42,165 bases of DNA from Actinomycetes bacterium (GCA_023389455.1 JAEWEJ010000422.1:1-42165); one strand, 5' to 3'; positions 14,837-23,571 are shown, counted from the first letter of the stretch. Numbers and translations are program-made. The notes: generated by a model from the sequence alone, not told the origin.

Positions 14837-15927
14837 CGCCCCGCCCACCCCGCCCGGCGCGGCACGCCCGCGGCGACGCCGACCGCTGGCGGATGCCGGA
14901 CGTGCGACCGCTCGACCCGCTGCGCAGCATCAAGATGAAGCTGGGCGTGCTGGTGGCGGCGACGGTCACGCTCGCGGCGTACGTCATCTGGGTCGGCTAC
15001 GGCCGCGCGCTGGGCCCGAGCCGGACGCTGCCCCTGGCCATCGTCCTCTCGTTGGCCCTCACCCAGATCCTGGCGCGCGGCATGACGTCGCCCCTGCGCG
15101 AGATGACCGAGGCGGCCCGCGCGATGGCGAACGGGGACTACAGCCGCCGGGTGCGCTCGACCAGCCGTGACGAGGTCGGGCAGCTCGCGGAGGCGTTCAA
15201 CACGATGGCGGACGACCTCGAGCACCTCGACACGTTCCGCCGCGAGCTGGTCGCGAACGTCTCCCACGAGCTGCGGACCCCGGTCACGGCCCTGCAGGCC
15301 CAGCTGGAGAACATGGTCGACGGCGTCAGCGAGCCGGACCCGGCGACCCTGGCGGTCGCGCTCGCGCAGACCGAGCGCCTGTCGCGCCTGGTGTCGTCGC
15401 TGCTGGACCTGTCGCGCGTCGAGGCGGGAGCGATGACGCTGCGCCTGGAGGACGTCCACCTGCACGAGCTGCTGCAGCAGGCCGCCGACGAGGCGTCGCT
15501 CGTGGGTGCCGAGAAGCGGCTGCGGTTCGAGGTGGACGTGGAGCCCGCGGACCTGACTGTCGAGGCCGACCCCGAGCGGTTGCACCAGGTGGTGGCGAAC
15601 CTGCTGCAGAACGCAGCGCGGCACTCGCCGCCCGACGACGAGGTGCGCGTGGTGGCACGACGGGTGGGCCCGCACGTCCAGATCGACGTGGTCGACCACG
15701 GGCCGGGGATCGCACGCGAGCAGCGCGCCCACGTCTTCGAGCGGTTCGTGCGCGGCAACACCCCGGCGCTGACCGGGCAGGGCTCGACGGGCGGCACCGG
15801 CCTGGGCCTGGCGATCGTGCGCTGGGCGGTCGAGCTGCACGGCGGCACGGTCGAGGTGGCCGACTCCCCGACCGGGTGCACCATGCGGGTCCGCCTCCCG
15901 GGTGACACGCGCCCCGACGAGGCCTGA
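14833..15927 (+). CDS. Sensor histidine kinase with minimal extracytoplasmic part
   Basis: Membrane histidine kinase of 364 residues, partner of the preceding regulator. Two helices (about 36-56 and 66-83) are separated by only about ten residues, so there is almost no extracytoplasmic sensor domain. Then comes HAMP (MTSPLREMTEAARAMANGDYSRRV), HisKA with the phosphorylated H145 in ANVSHELRTPVTAL, and HATPase_c: N box NLLQNAARHSP, G1 box DHGPGIA, and GGTGLGLAIVRW. The signal is therefore probably sensed within the membrane or through a partner. GTG start overlaps the regulator stop. A hairpin follows the stop. Confidence 0.92.
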   Translation: MTPRPPRPARHARGDADRWRMPDVRPLDPLRSIKMKLGVLVAATVTLAAYVIWVGYGRALGPSRTLPLAIVLSLALTQILARGMTSPLREMTEAARAMANGDYSRRVRSTSRDEVGQLAEAFNTMADDLEHLDTFRRELVANVSHELRTPVTALQAQLENMVDGVSEPDPATLAVALAQTERLSRLVSSLLDLSRVEAGAMTLRLEDVHLHELLQQAADEASLVGAEKRLRFEVDVEPADLTVEADPERLHQVVANLLQNAARHSPPDDEVRVVARRVGPHVQIDVVDHGPGIAREQRAHVFERFVRGNTPALTGQGSTGGTGLGLAIVRWAVELHGGTVEVADSPTGCTMRVRLPGDTRPDEA

Positions 15928-15957
15928 GGACGCGCCGGGGTCTCGCCCGGTGCGTCC
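15928..15957 (+). terminator. Hairpin terminator after the histidine kinase gene
   Basis: GGACGCGCCGGG (15928-15939) and CCCGGTGCGTCC (15946-15957) form a 12-bp stem with one G-U pair and a 6-nt loop, right after the stop. Confidence 0.65.
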
Positions 15958-16178
15958 CACCCGCCCGGGGTGCCGACGACCCCGCCTTGAGCCCGATCGC
16001 ACGAGGGCTTTAGCCGCTGTTGACCACGGCGGCCCCGAGGGGTGAAGAGGCTGCACAGAACACGTCGACCGGCCCGGCGCAAGGGGCCTGCGACCCCGTC
16101 GACCACGTAGTGTTGTCGTCAACAGAACTGGCGATGGCGCGGTCGCTGCACCGCGTACCGGAAGTGGGCGATCCCAGC
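15958..16178 (+). promoter_or_regulatory. Leader and probable promoter region of kgd
   Basis: The region is less GC-rich than its surroundings. Candidate elements are TTGAGC near 15987, TTGACC near 16020 and a TAGTGT -10-like box at 16108-16113. None makes a clean pair. An in-frame ATG at 16134 would be used if transcription starts from the TAGTGT box. I see no other gene here. Confidence 0.35.
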
Positions 16179-19100
16179 GTGACGCAGAACGCGCAGTCAG
16201 ACTCCACCCGTGCCGACTTCGGCGCGAACGAGTGGCTGGTCGACGAGCTGTACGAGCAGTACCAGAAGGACCGCCACGCGGTGGACCCCGCGTGGTGGGA
16301 CTTCTTCGAGGGCTACAAGCCCGAGACGAGGGGTGCTGCCACGAACGGTGACGCGCACCGGACCTCGCCGCCGGGTGGGCAGTCGAACGGCACCGCCCCG
16401 ACGCCCGCCGCCGCGCCCGCGCCCGCGCCGGCCCCGGTCGCGCCGCCGGTCGAGGTCACCCCCTCGCCGGTCGCGACCGCACAGCCCGCCACAGCGCCGT
16501 ACGCCGAGGTGGCCACGCGGATCGCGGACACGCAGGAGCCCGACGCCCGGCCGGTCGACGACGTGCAGAAGCTGCGCGGCCCCGCCGCCCGCGTCGTGAC
16601 GAACATGGAGTCCTCGCTCGAGGTCCCGACGGCCACATCGGTGCGCGCGATCCCGGCCAAGCTCATGGTCGACAACCGCATCGTGATCAACAACCACCTG
16701 GCGCGCGGCCGTGGCGGCAAGGTCTCGTTCACGCACCTCATCGGCTTCGCGATGGTCGAGGCCGTGCGCGAGATGCCGGCGATGAACTCGTCGTACACGC
16801 TGGTCGACGGCAAGCCGGGCGTGCTGTCCCCCGCGCACGTCAACCTGGGCCTGGCGATCGACCTGGCCAAGCCGGACGGCACGCGCCAGCTGCTGGTCCC
16901 CTCGATCAAGAAGGCCGAGACCCTCGACTTCGCGCAGTTCTGGACCGCGTACGAGGACGTCGTGCGCCGCGCGCGCAACAACAAGCTCACGGTGGACGAC
17001 TTCGCCGGCACCACGATCTCCCTGACCAACCCCGGCACGATCGGCACCGTGCACTCCGTGCCGCGCCTGATGCAGGGCCAGGGCACGATCGTCGGCGTCG
17101 GCGCGATGGACTACCCCGCGGAGTTCGCCGGCACGTCCGACGAGCAGCTCAACCGCATGGGCGTCTCCAAGGTCCTGACGGTCACCTCGACGTACGACCA
17201 CCGGATCATCCAGGGCGCGCAGTCGGGCGACTTCCTGCGGATCCTGTCGCGCAAGCTGCTGGGCGAGGACGGCTTCTACGACCGGGTGTTCGCCGCGCTG
17301 CGCGTGCCGTACGAGCCGGTGCGCTGGGTGCGGGACGCGAACCACGACCCGGACGCCGAGGCCATCAAGCCCGCGCGCGTGGCCGAGCTGATCCACGCGT
17401 ACCGCTCGCGCGGCCACCTCATGGCCGACACCGACCCGCTCGCGTACCGCCAGCGCAAGCACCCGGACCTCGACGTGCAGAACCACGGCCTGACGCTGTG
17501 GGACCTGGACCGCACGTTCCCCACCGGCGGGTTCACGGGGAAGACCCGCGCCACGCTGCGTGACGTGCTCGGCCTGCTGCGCGACTCGTACTGCCGCACC
17601 GTCGGCGCCGAGTACATGCACCTGCAGGACCCGCGCCAGCGCCGCTGGCTGCAGGAGCGCCTGGAGTCCGGCTACGCGCGCACGCCCCGTGAGGACCAGC
17701 TGCGCATCCTGCGCCGCCTCAACGCCGCCGAGGCGTTCGAGACGTTCCTGCAGACCAAGTTCGTCGGGCAGAAGCGGTTCTCCCTCGAGGGCGGCGAGTC
17801 CCTCATCCCGCTGCTCGACGCGATCCTGTCGCGTGCGGCCGACGGCGGCCTCGACGAGGTGGGCATCGGCATGGCCCACCGCGGGCGGCTCAACGTGCTG
17901 GCGAACATCGCCGGCAAGTCCTACGGCCAGATCTTCAGCGAGTTCGAGGGCAACCAGGACCCGAAGTCGGTGCAGGGCTCGGGCGACGTGAAGTACCACC
18001 TCGGCACCGAGGGCGTCTTCACCGCCGAGTCGGGTGCGACGACCGCGGTGTACCTGGCCGCGAACCCGTCGCACCTGGAGGCCGTCGACCCGGTGCTCGA
18101 GGGCATCGTGCGGGCCAAGCAGGACCGCATCGACCTGGGCGGCGACGGCTTCTCGGTGCTGCCGATCCTCATCCACGGCGACGCGGCCTTCGCGGGTCAG
18201 GGCGTCGTCTTCGAGACGCTCAACCTGGCGCAGCTGCGGGGGTACCGCACCGGCGGCACGATCCACGTGATCGTCAACAACCAGGTCGGCTTCACCACCG
18301 GCCCGTCGTCGTCGCGCTCCTCGCAGTACGCCACGGACGTGGCCAAGGGCCTGCAGGTGCCGATCTTCCACGTCAACGGGGACGACCCGGAGGCCGTGGT
18401 GCGGGTGGCCGAGCTGGCGTTCGAGTACCGCGAGCAGTTCGACCGCGACGTCATCATCGACATGGTCTGCTACCGCCGCCGCGGCCACAACGAGGGCGAC
18501 GACCCCTCGATGACGCAGCCGCTGATGTACAACCTCATCGAGGCGAAGCGCTCGGTCCGCAAGATCTACACCGAGACGCTCGTCGCACGCGGGGACATCA
18601 CCCTCGAGGAGGCCGAGCAGGCGCTGCGCGACTACCAGTCGCAGCTGGAGCGCGTCTTCACCGAGACGCGGGAGGACGGCTGGACGCCGCCGCCCGCCGA
18701 CGTGGAGACGGTCGCCGGCCTGGAGCGGCCGGAGTCCCAGCAGGAGGACGCCGGCGTCATGGTCGGCTGGCAGACGGCCGTGCCCGCCTCGATCCTGCAG
18801 CGGATCGGGCAGGCGCACGTGAGCCCGCCGGAGGGCTTCACGGTCCACCCGAAGCTCGCCCAGCTGCTCGAGAAGCGCGAGCGGATGAGCCGCGAGGGCG
18901 GGATCGACTGGGGCTACGGCGAGATCCTCGCGTTCGGCTCGCTGCTCATCGAGGGCACGCCGGTGCGGCTGGCCGGGCAGGACTCGCGGCGCGGCACCTT
19001 CGTGCAGCGCCACGCGGTGCTGCACGACCGGGAGACGGGCGCGGAGTGGACCCCGCTGCTGTACCTGTCGGGCGACCAGGCGAAGTTCTGGGTGTACGAC

Positions 19101-19925
19101 TCCTCGCTGTCGGAGTACGCGGCCCTCGGGTTCGAGTACGGCTACTCCGTGGAGCGCCCCGACGCGCTGGTGCTCTGGGAGGCGCAGTTCGGCGACTTCG
19201 TCAACGGCGCGCAGACGGTCATCGACGAGTTCATCTCCTCCGCGCAGCAGAAGTGGGCGCAGCGCTCGTCGGTCGTGCTGCTGCTCCCCCACGGCTACGA
19301 GGGGCAGGGGCCGGACCACTCGTCCGCGCGCATCGAGCGCTTCCTGCAGCTCGCCGCCGAGGACAACATGACCATCGCGCAGCCGTCGACACCCGCGTCG
19401 CACTTCCACCTGCTGCGCCGTCAGGCGTACGAGCGGCCGCGCCGGCCGCTGGTGGTGTTCACGCCGAAGTCGATGCTGCGCCTGAAGGCCGCGACGTCGG
19501 ACGTGCAGGACCTCACGTCCGGCACGTTCCGCACGGTGGTCGGCGACGACCTCGCGGCGGCGAAGGGCGACCAGGTGACGCGGGTGCTGCTCTGCTCGGG
19601 CAAGGTCTACTGGGACCTGCTGGCGCACCGGGTGTCCTCCGGGGACCAGGAGACCGCCATCGTGCGCTTCGAGCAGCTGTACCCGCTGGACCCCGACGCG
19701 ATCGAGCGGGCTCTCGCGCCGTACGGCGACGCGGAGCTGGTGTGGGTGCAGGACGAGCCGCGCAACCAGGGGCCGTGGACCTTCATGTCCACGCACCTGC
19801 CGCAGGTGGCGGGCCGGACCGTGCGGGTCGTGTCCCGCCCGGAGTCGGCCTCCCCGGCGGCGGGGTCGGCCAAGAAGCACGCCACCGAGCAGAAGGCCCT
19901 CATCGAGGCCGCCTTCCAGCGCTGA
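16179..19925 (+). CDS. kgd: Multifunctional 2-oxoglutarate decarboxylase/dehydrogenase E1o-E2o
   Basis: TCA-cycle enzyme fusing a succinyltransferase (E2o-like) core to a thiamine-diphosphate E1 decarboxylase, about 1,248 residues, close to the mycobacterial Kgd (about 1,230). The N terminus FGANEWLVDELYEQYQKD is followed by a Pro/Ala linker. The acyltransferase core spans about 140-370 (IPAKLMVDNRIVINNHL; TTISLTNPGTIGT; TYDHRIIQGAQSGDF with the catalytic His near 341). E1 follows: HRGRLNVLANIAGKSYGQ near 567, GDAAFAGQGVVFETLNLAQL near 667, VIVNNQVGFTTGP, and YRRRGHNEGDDPSMTQPLMY. It works with lipoamide dehydrogenase and an E2p complex encoded elsewhere. GTG at 16179 is chosen from the conserved N terminus. 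ATG at 16134 would add 15 residues. Confidence 0.95.
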   Translation: MTQNAQSDSTRADFGANEWLVDELYEQYQKDRHAVDPAWWDFFEGYKPETRGAATNGDAHRTSPPGGQSNGTAPTPAAAPAPAPAPVAPPVEVTPSPVATAQPATAPYAEVATRIADTQEPDARPVDDVQKLRGPAARVVTNMESSLEVPTATSVRAIPAKLMVDNRIVINNHLARGRGGKVSFTHLIGFAMVEAVREMPAMNSSYTLVDGKPGVLSPAHVNLGLAIDLAKPDGTRQLLVPSIKKAETLDFAQFWTAYEDVVRRARNNKLTVDDFAGTTISLTNPGTIGTVHSVPRLMQGQGTIVGVGAMDYPAEFAGTSDEQLNRMGVSKVLTVTSTYDHRIIQGAQSGDFLRILSRKLLGEDGFYDRVFAALRVPYEPVRWVRDANHDPDAEAIKPARVAELIHAYRSRGHLMADTDPLAYRQRKHPDLDVQNHGLTLWDLDRTFPTGGFTGKTRATLRDVLGLLRDSYCRTVGAEYMHLQDPRQRRWLQERLESGYARTPREDQLRILRRLNAAEAFETFLQTKFVGQKRFSLEGGESLIPLLDAILSRAADGGLDEVGIGMAHRGRLNVLANIAGKSYGQIFSEFEGNQDPKSVQGSGDVKYHLGTEGVFTAESGATTAVYLAANPSHLEAVDPVLEGIVRAKQDRIDLGGDGFSVLPILIHGDAAFAGQGVVFETLNLAQLRGYRTGGTIHVIVNNQVGFTTGPSSSRSSQYATDVAKGLQVPIFHVNGDDPEAVVRVAELAFEYREQFDRDVIIDMVCYRRRGHNEGDDPSMTQPLMYNLIEAKRSVRKIYTETLVARGDITLEEAEQALRDYQSQLERVFTETREDGWTPPPADVETVAGLERPESQQEDAGVMVGWQTAVPASILQRIGQAHVSPPEGFTVHPKLAQLLEKRERMSREGGIDWGYGEILAFGSLLIEGTPVRLAGQDSRRGTFVQRHAVLHDRETGAEWTPLLYLSGDQAKFWVYDSSLSEYAALGFEYGYSVERPDALVLWEAQFGDFVNGAQTVIDEFISSAQQKWAQRSSVVLLLPHGYEGQGPDHSSARIERFLQLAAEDNMTIAQPSTPASHFHLLRRQAYERPRRPLVVFTPKSMLRLKAATSDVQDLTSGTFRTVVGDDLAAAKGDQVTRVLLCSGKVYWDLLAHRVSSGDQETAIVRFEQLYPLDPDAIERALAPYGDAELVWVQDEPRNQGPWTFMSTHLPQVAGRTVRVVSRPESASPAAGSAKKHATEQKALIEAAFQR

Positions 19926-19933
19926 GGCACGAC

Positions 19934-19973
19934 GACGGGCCGGCGCTCCCCTCGACGGGGGTGCCGGCCCGTC
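19934..19973. terminator. Bidirectional terminator between kgd and the AraC-type gene
   Basis: GACGGGCCGGC (19934-19944) pairs perfectly with GCCGGCCCGTC (19963-19973), with a second small stem (CCCCTCGACGGGG) in the loop. It lies between convergent genes. Confidence 0.75.
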
Positions 19974-20038
19974 GCCGTCCGGGCCGCGTCCGGCGAGTCC
20001 CGCCCGCGACGGGCGAGGCCGGGCCGCGAACGGGGAGG

Positions 20039-21007
20039 TCAGGCCGGCTGCTCCGCCGGCGCGGACGTGAAGCGGCGGCGGTAGGACAGGGGCGTGGTGC
20101 CCAGGGTGCGGGCGAAGTGGTGCCGCAGCAGCGCCGCGGTCCCGAAGCCCGAGCGTCGTGCGACCTCCTCGACGGGGACGTCGGTGCGCTCGAGCAGCTC
20201 CTGCGCGCGTGCCACGCGCTGCCGGGCCACCCACGCCGCGGGCGTCGCGCCCGTCTCGGCGCGGAACCGGCGCGCGAAGGTCCGCTCCGACATCAGGGCA
20301 CGCGCCGCCAGGGCGGGCACCCCGAGGTCCTCCTCGAGGTGCTCGAGCATCCAGGCGAGCAGCGGGGCCAGCGTGTCGGCCTGCGGGGGCAGCGGCGTGG
20401 CGACGTACTGCGCCTGCCCGCCGTCGCGCTGCGGCGGCACCACCATGCGCCGGGCCACGCTCGTCGCCGCCGCCGCACCGAGCTCGCGGCGCACCAGGTG
20501 CAGGCACGCGTCGATCCCGGCGGCGGTCCCGGCGCCGGTGATGATGCGCCCGTCCTCGACGAACAGGACGTCAGGGTCCACGGTGGCCGACGGGAAGGCC
20601 GCCGCGAGCGCCGCCGCGTGCATCCAGTGCGTGGTGCAGCGACGGCCGTCGAGGAGACCGGCCTCCCCCAGGGCGAACGCCCCGCTGCAGATGCTGAGCA
20701 CCCACGCCCCTCGCTCGTGCGCGTCCCGCAGCGCCTGGAGGACCACCTCGGGCACTCCGGCGGGCGGCATGCCGTAGGCGGGGACGACCACGAGGTGGGC
20801 GTCCCGCAGCGCCTCGAGCCCGTGCTCGACGACGATCGAGAACCCACCCTTGGTCGGCACCACGGCGCCCGGGTCCGTCCCGCAGACCCGGAAGTCGAAC
20901 GTGGGGCCGCCGGTGTCGGACCGGTCGATGCCGAAGACCTCGCAGGCGGTGCCGAGCTCGAACGCGGCGACGTTCGGCAGGGCGAGGGCGACCACGGTAC
21001 GGAGCAC
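20039..21007 (-). CDS. GlxA-family AraC transcriptional regulator (DJ-1/PfpI fusion)
   Basis: Regulator of 322 residues with an N-terminal DJ-1/PfpI (class I glutamine amidotransferase-like) domain and a C-terminal AraC helix-turn-helix pair, the architecture of GlxA and AdpA. The first domain holds VVALALPNVAAFELGTACEVFG and the nucleophile-elbow Cys in WVLSICSGAFALGEAGLL. The DNA-binding part has LGVPALAARALMSERTFARRFRAETG and DVPVEEVARRSGFGTAALLRHHFARTLGTTPLSYRRRF. GTG at 21007. It is divergent from a small membrane-protein gene, with three TGGCAG-type elements between them that are likely its operators. The ligand is unknown. Confidence 0.88.
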   Translation of the reverse strand: MLRTVVALALPNVAAFELGTACEVFGIDRSDTGGPTFDFRVCGTDPGAVVPTKGGFSIVVEHGLEALRDAHLVVVPAYGMPPAGVPEVVLQALRDAHERGAWVLSICSGAFALGEAGLLDGRRCTTHWMHAAALAAAFPSATVDPDVLFVEDGRIITGAGTAAGIDACLHLVRRELGAAAATSVARRMVVPPQRDGGQAQYVATPLPPQADTLAPLLAWMLEHLEEDLGVPALAARALMSERTFARRFRAETGATPAAWVARQRVARAQELLERTDVPVEEVARRSGFGTAALLRHHFARTLGTTPLSYRRRFTSAPAEQPA

Positions 21008-21027
21008 GCCTCACCGTGGCACACGGT

Positions 21028-21100
21028 TGGCAGAATCTCAATGCCCGGCGACAGAACTGCCACTCGTGGCGCGATACGCATGAGCGCAGAGTTTCTGCCA
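21028..21100. promoter_or_regulatory. Three TGGCAG operator elements between divergent genes
   Basis: TGGCAGAATCTCA on the plus strand (21028-21040). On the minus strand, TGGCAGTTCTG (reading 21062 to 21052) and TGGCAGAAACTCT (reading 21100 to 21088). The outer two share 11 of 13 bases and are inverted. The TGGC core followed later by W-W-Y recalls AdpA-type sites, and AdpA belongs to the same protein architecture as the adjacent regulator. Confidence 0.55.
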
Positions 21101-21258
21101 TGGATCTCCTCTGGCTCGTGCTCACGCTCCTCCTCGCGGCCCTGTGGGTCGCCTGGCTCGTCCGCGTCGTCCGCCGGGACGGCCTGGGTCACCGCGAGCC
21201 GCCCCCCTCGCACCCCCACGAGACGCAACCGGCCCTCACCCAGGTGCTCGCCCGGTGA
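21100..21258 (+). CDS. Small single-helix membrane protein
   Basis: A 52-residue protein with an N-terminal hydrophobic helix (MDLLWLVLTLLLAALWVAWLV), a basic junction (RVVRRDG), then GHREPPPSHPHE, a motif I associate with many short actinobacterial membrane proteins of unknown role. ATG at 21100 overlaps the third TGGCAG element, so expression is probably controlled by the divergent GlxA-type regulator. No function is claimed. It is too short to be sure from composition, but the helix and the RDG-GHR-PPP-SH tail argue for a real gene. Confidence 0.6.
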   Translation: MDLLWLVLTLLLAALWVAWLVRVVRRDGLGHREPPPSHPHETQPALTQVLAR

Positions 21259-21391
21259 CGACGCACGGCCGACGTCACCGGCGACACGCGTGCGTCCCGC
21301 ACGACGAACGGGGGGACCCCGCGCCCTGCGCCTGAGAGACTGTGGCCGGCGAGCACCGGACCGTCCGGCGCCGCGGGCACAGGCAGGAGTG

Positions 21392-21997
21392 ATGGGCGTG
21401 GGTGAGCTGCCGCTGCGTCTCGCGGTCGTCGGGGACGAGCTGGTGGCCGGCGCGGGCGACCCGAAGGGTCTCGGCTGGGTCGGGCGCGTCACGGCACGGA
21501 CCAGCACGCCGGACCCGCTGACCGTCCTCACGCTCGCCGTGCCGGGCGAGACCAGCACGGAGCTCGGCGCACGCTGGGACGGCGAGGTGACCCGCCGGCT
21601 GTCGCCGGACGCCGACAACCGTCTGGTCGTCGCGCTGGGCCGGGCGGACATCGGCGCGGGCCTCTCGCTGGCACGCAGCCGGCTCAACCTGGCGAACATC
21701 CTCGACGTCGCCGACCAGCGCCGGATCCCCGCGTTCGTCGTGGGGCCGCCGCCCGGGCCGGCGCACGACGGGGACCGGCTGGCCGAGCTCTCGGCCGCGC
21801 TCGGCGACGTGGCCTCGCGCCGCCGCGTGCCGTACGTGGACATGTACTCGCCGCTCGCCGCGCACGACCAGTGGCTCGCGGACATGGCGACGTCACCCCA
21901 CCACCTGCCCGGCCAGGCCGGCTACGGCCTCATGGCCTGGCTCGTGCTGCACACCGGCTGGCACACCTGGCTCGACCTGCCGGACGACGGCGCCTGA
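21392..21997 (+). CDS. SGNH/GDSL-fold protein with degenerate active site
   Basis: Protein of about 201 residues in the SGNH-hydrolase superfamily: RLAVVGDELVAGAGDPKGLGWVGRV (block I region), VVALGRADIGAG (block III region), VPYVDMYSPLAAHDQW and HLPGQAGYGLMAWLVLHTGW (block V region). The block I Ser of GDS is replaced by Glu16, the Asn of GxND by Ala85, and the Asp of DxxH by Ser168, although His170/171 remain. As read, it is unlikely to be a conventional esterase. ATG at 21392 lies only 2 nt after AGGAG; GTG at 21398 has better spacing. It lies 133 bp downstream of the small membrane-protein gene and may be co-transcribed. Confidence 0.75.
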   Translation: MGVGELPLRLAVVGDELVAGAGDPKGLGWVGRVTARTSTPDPLTVLTLAVPGETSTELGARWDGEVTRRLSPDADNRLVVALGRADIGAGLSLARSRLNLANILDVADQRRIPAFVVGPPPGPAHDGDRLAELSAALGDVASRRRVPYVDMYSPLAAHDQWLADMATSPHHLPGQAGYGLMAWLVLHTGWHTWLDLPDDGA

Positions 21998-22045
21998 CCC
22001 GGGCACTCCCCGCCACGGCGGGTGCGCCCGGGGGGCCGACCGCAG

Positions 22046-22651
22046 TCAGCGCAGCGTCGAGCGCATCGTCCGCAGCGCGGTGTCCAGCACCGTGCGCAGC
22101 GTCTCGACCGTGAGCTCGTCGACCCCGGCGCCGGCGTCCGCGCGGCGCAGGTCCGCGCGCACCTCGTCACTGAAGCGGCGCACGACGGCCTCCGCCTCGA
22201 CGCGACGCCGGTGCGACGCCGTCCGCAGCGGGTCGGGTGCACCGGACGGGGGCGCAGCGGCGTCCCTGGCCCGCTGCGCCGCTGACGCCAGGTCGGCGCG
22301 CAGCCCGCGCATCGCCGCCTGGACGTCCTGGCGGACCTGGGACGCCTGGGCCCGGACGGACTCCGAGATCTCGGCCTCCAGGTGCGCCAGGTCGCCACGG
22401 CGCGCGTCGAGCTCGGCACGGCCGGCGTCGGTCAGGGTGTACGTCGACTTGCGGCCCTCGTCCGTGCGCCGCACGAGACCCTCCTCCTCGAGCCGCGCGA
22501 GCCGCGGGTACACCGTGCCGGCGCTCGGCCGGTAGGTGCCGCCGAAGCGGTCGCTGAGGGCGGTGATCAGCTCGTAGCCGTGCCGGGCACCGTCCTCGAG
22601 GAGCGCCAGCAGGTACAGCCGCAGCTGGCCGTGGGCGAAGACCGGGGGCAT
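22046..22651 (-). CDS. PadR-family transcriptional regulator
   Basis: Regulator of 201 residues. The N-terminal winged helix is typical PadR: HGQLRLYLLALLEDGARHGYELITALSDRFGGTYRPSAGTVYPRLARLEEEGLVRR, then the wing TYTLTDAGRAELDAR. The C-terminal part (from about 90) is a long charged helical region that should dimerise. It starts at ATG 22651, overlapping the DUF4097 stop by one base (TGATG). The pair is thus one operon, and the regulator probably represses it through the palindrome upstream of the first gene. PadR proteins usually respond to phenolics or membrane-active compounds; the ligand is unknown. Confidence 0.9.
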   Translation of the reverse strand: MPPVFAHGQLRLYLLALLEDGARHGYELITALSDRFGGTYRPSAGTVYPRLARLEEEGLVRRTDEGRKSTYTLTDAGRAELDARRGDLAHLEAEISESVRAQASQVRQDVQAAMRGLRADLASAAQRARDAAAPPSGAPDPLRTASHRRRVEAEAVVRRFSDEVRADLRRADAGAGVDELTVETLRTVLDTALRTMRSTLR

Positions 22652-23559
22652 CAGGCCCGCCCGTCCGTCGCGGCGTCGTCGACCACGTCGTCGATCGCGG
22701 CGTCGCCGGCCACGACGGTCGCCGCCACGTCGTCGACCACGCCGTCCGCCACGGGCGCCCGGAGCACCGTGACGTGCCCGGTCACCGTTGTCGCGGACAG
22801 GAACGTGCCGCCCTCGCCGGAGTCGAGCTCGACGGTGCGGTGCCCCGGCCCGGTGCCCTTGTACTCCTGCCCGTCGACGACGAGCCGCCCCGAGACGGAC
22901 TGGGCGCGCACCCGCAGCCCCGCACCCTCGGGCACGCGGACCGTGAGGTCGCCGGACACCGTCGTGACGGTGAGCGAGGACGCACCCGGGCCCACGTCGA
23001 GCGAGACGGCGCCGGACACGGAGTTGCCCTGGACCAGCGTCAGCTCCCCGGACGCGGCGAACTCCCCCGACACGGTGTTGAACCGCACGTCGCCGTCGTG
23101 GCGCCGCACGACCATCTCCCCCGACACCGTGTTGGCCGACAGCCGGCCGTGCACGTCGTCCACGACCGTGGAGCCCGAGACGGTGGAGACCGAGGCGTCC
23201 TCGCGCAGCCCTGCGACGAGCCCGTCCGCGCTGACGGTGCCGACCTTGGCCATCACGTCGCGCGGCACGGCCACGTGCACGTCGGCCCGGTCCTTGTCCT
23301 GGAAGTTGCGGAACTTCTCGACGAAGCCCTCCCAGCCGCCGAGCGTGAAGCTGTACCCCACGCGCAGCTCGCCGTCCGAGAGCGTGACCTCCAGCGGGCG
23401 GCCGTCGACGCGGTGCACCTCGAGCCGCGCGTCCCGGCGCGACGGGTCCTCGTGGGCGACGACGTCGACCCGCCCGCCCACCAGCCCGACGCGCAGCGCG
23501 CGGACGTCCTCGACCTCGATCACCTGCGGGCCGGCGACGACCCAGGACTCCGTGGACAT
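22651..23559 (-). CDS. DUF4097 beta-strand repeat protein
   Basis: Protein of about 302 residues with no signal peptide or membrane helix. From about residue 105 it is a right-handed beta-helix-like series of repeats with a recurring TVSG motif (VSTVSGSTVV, ANTVSGEMVV, FNTVSGEFAA, GNSVSGAVSL, VTTVSGDLTV, AQSVSGRLVV, ATTVTGHVTV). The last 40 residues are acidic and Val/Asp-rich (VVDDVAATVVAGDAAIDDVV). Family members are often encoded with PadR regulators and linked to envelope stress, but their function is unproven. ATG at 23559 follows GGAGGAGCTC; an ATG four codons upstream lacks such a site. Confidence 0.85.
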   Translation of the reverse strand: MSTESWVVAGPQVIEVEDVRALRVGLVGGRVDVVAHEDPSRRDARLEVHRVDGRPLEVTLSDGELRVGYSFTLGGWEGFVEKFRNFQDKDRADVHVAVPRDVMAKVGTVSADGLVAGLREDASVSTVSGSTVVDDVHGRLSANTVSGEMVVRRHDGDVRFNTVSGEFAASGELTLVQGNSVSGAVSLDVGPGASSLTVTTVSGDLTVRVPEGAGLRVRAQSVSGRLVVDGQEYKGTGPGHRTVELDSGEGGTFLSATTVTGHVTVLRAPVADGVVDDVAATVVAGDAAIDDVVDDAATDGRA

Positions 23560-23571
23560 GAGCTCCTCCAA

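Noticed and set aside
16197..20507. A reverse-strand open frame of more than 1,400 codons over kgd
   Set aside because: It is antisense to a clearly conserved enzyme and its translation is low-complexity Arg/His/Val-rich; long antisense frames arise from strong third-position GC bias.
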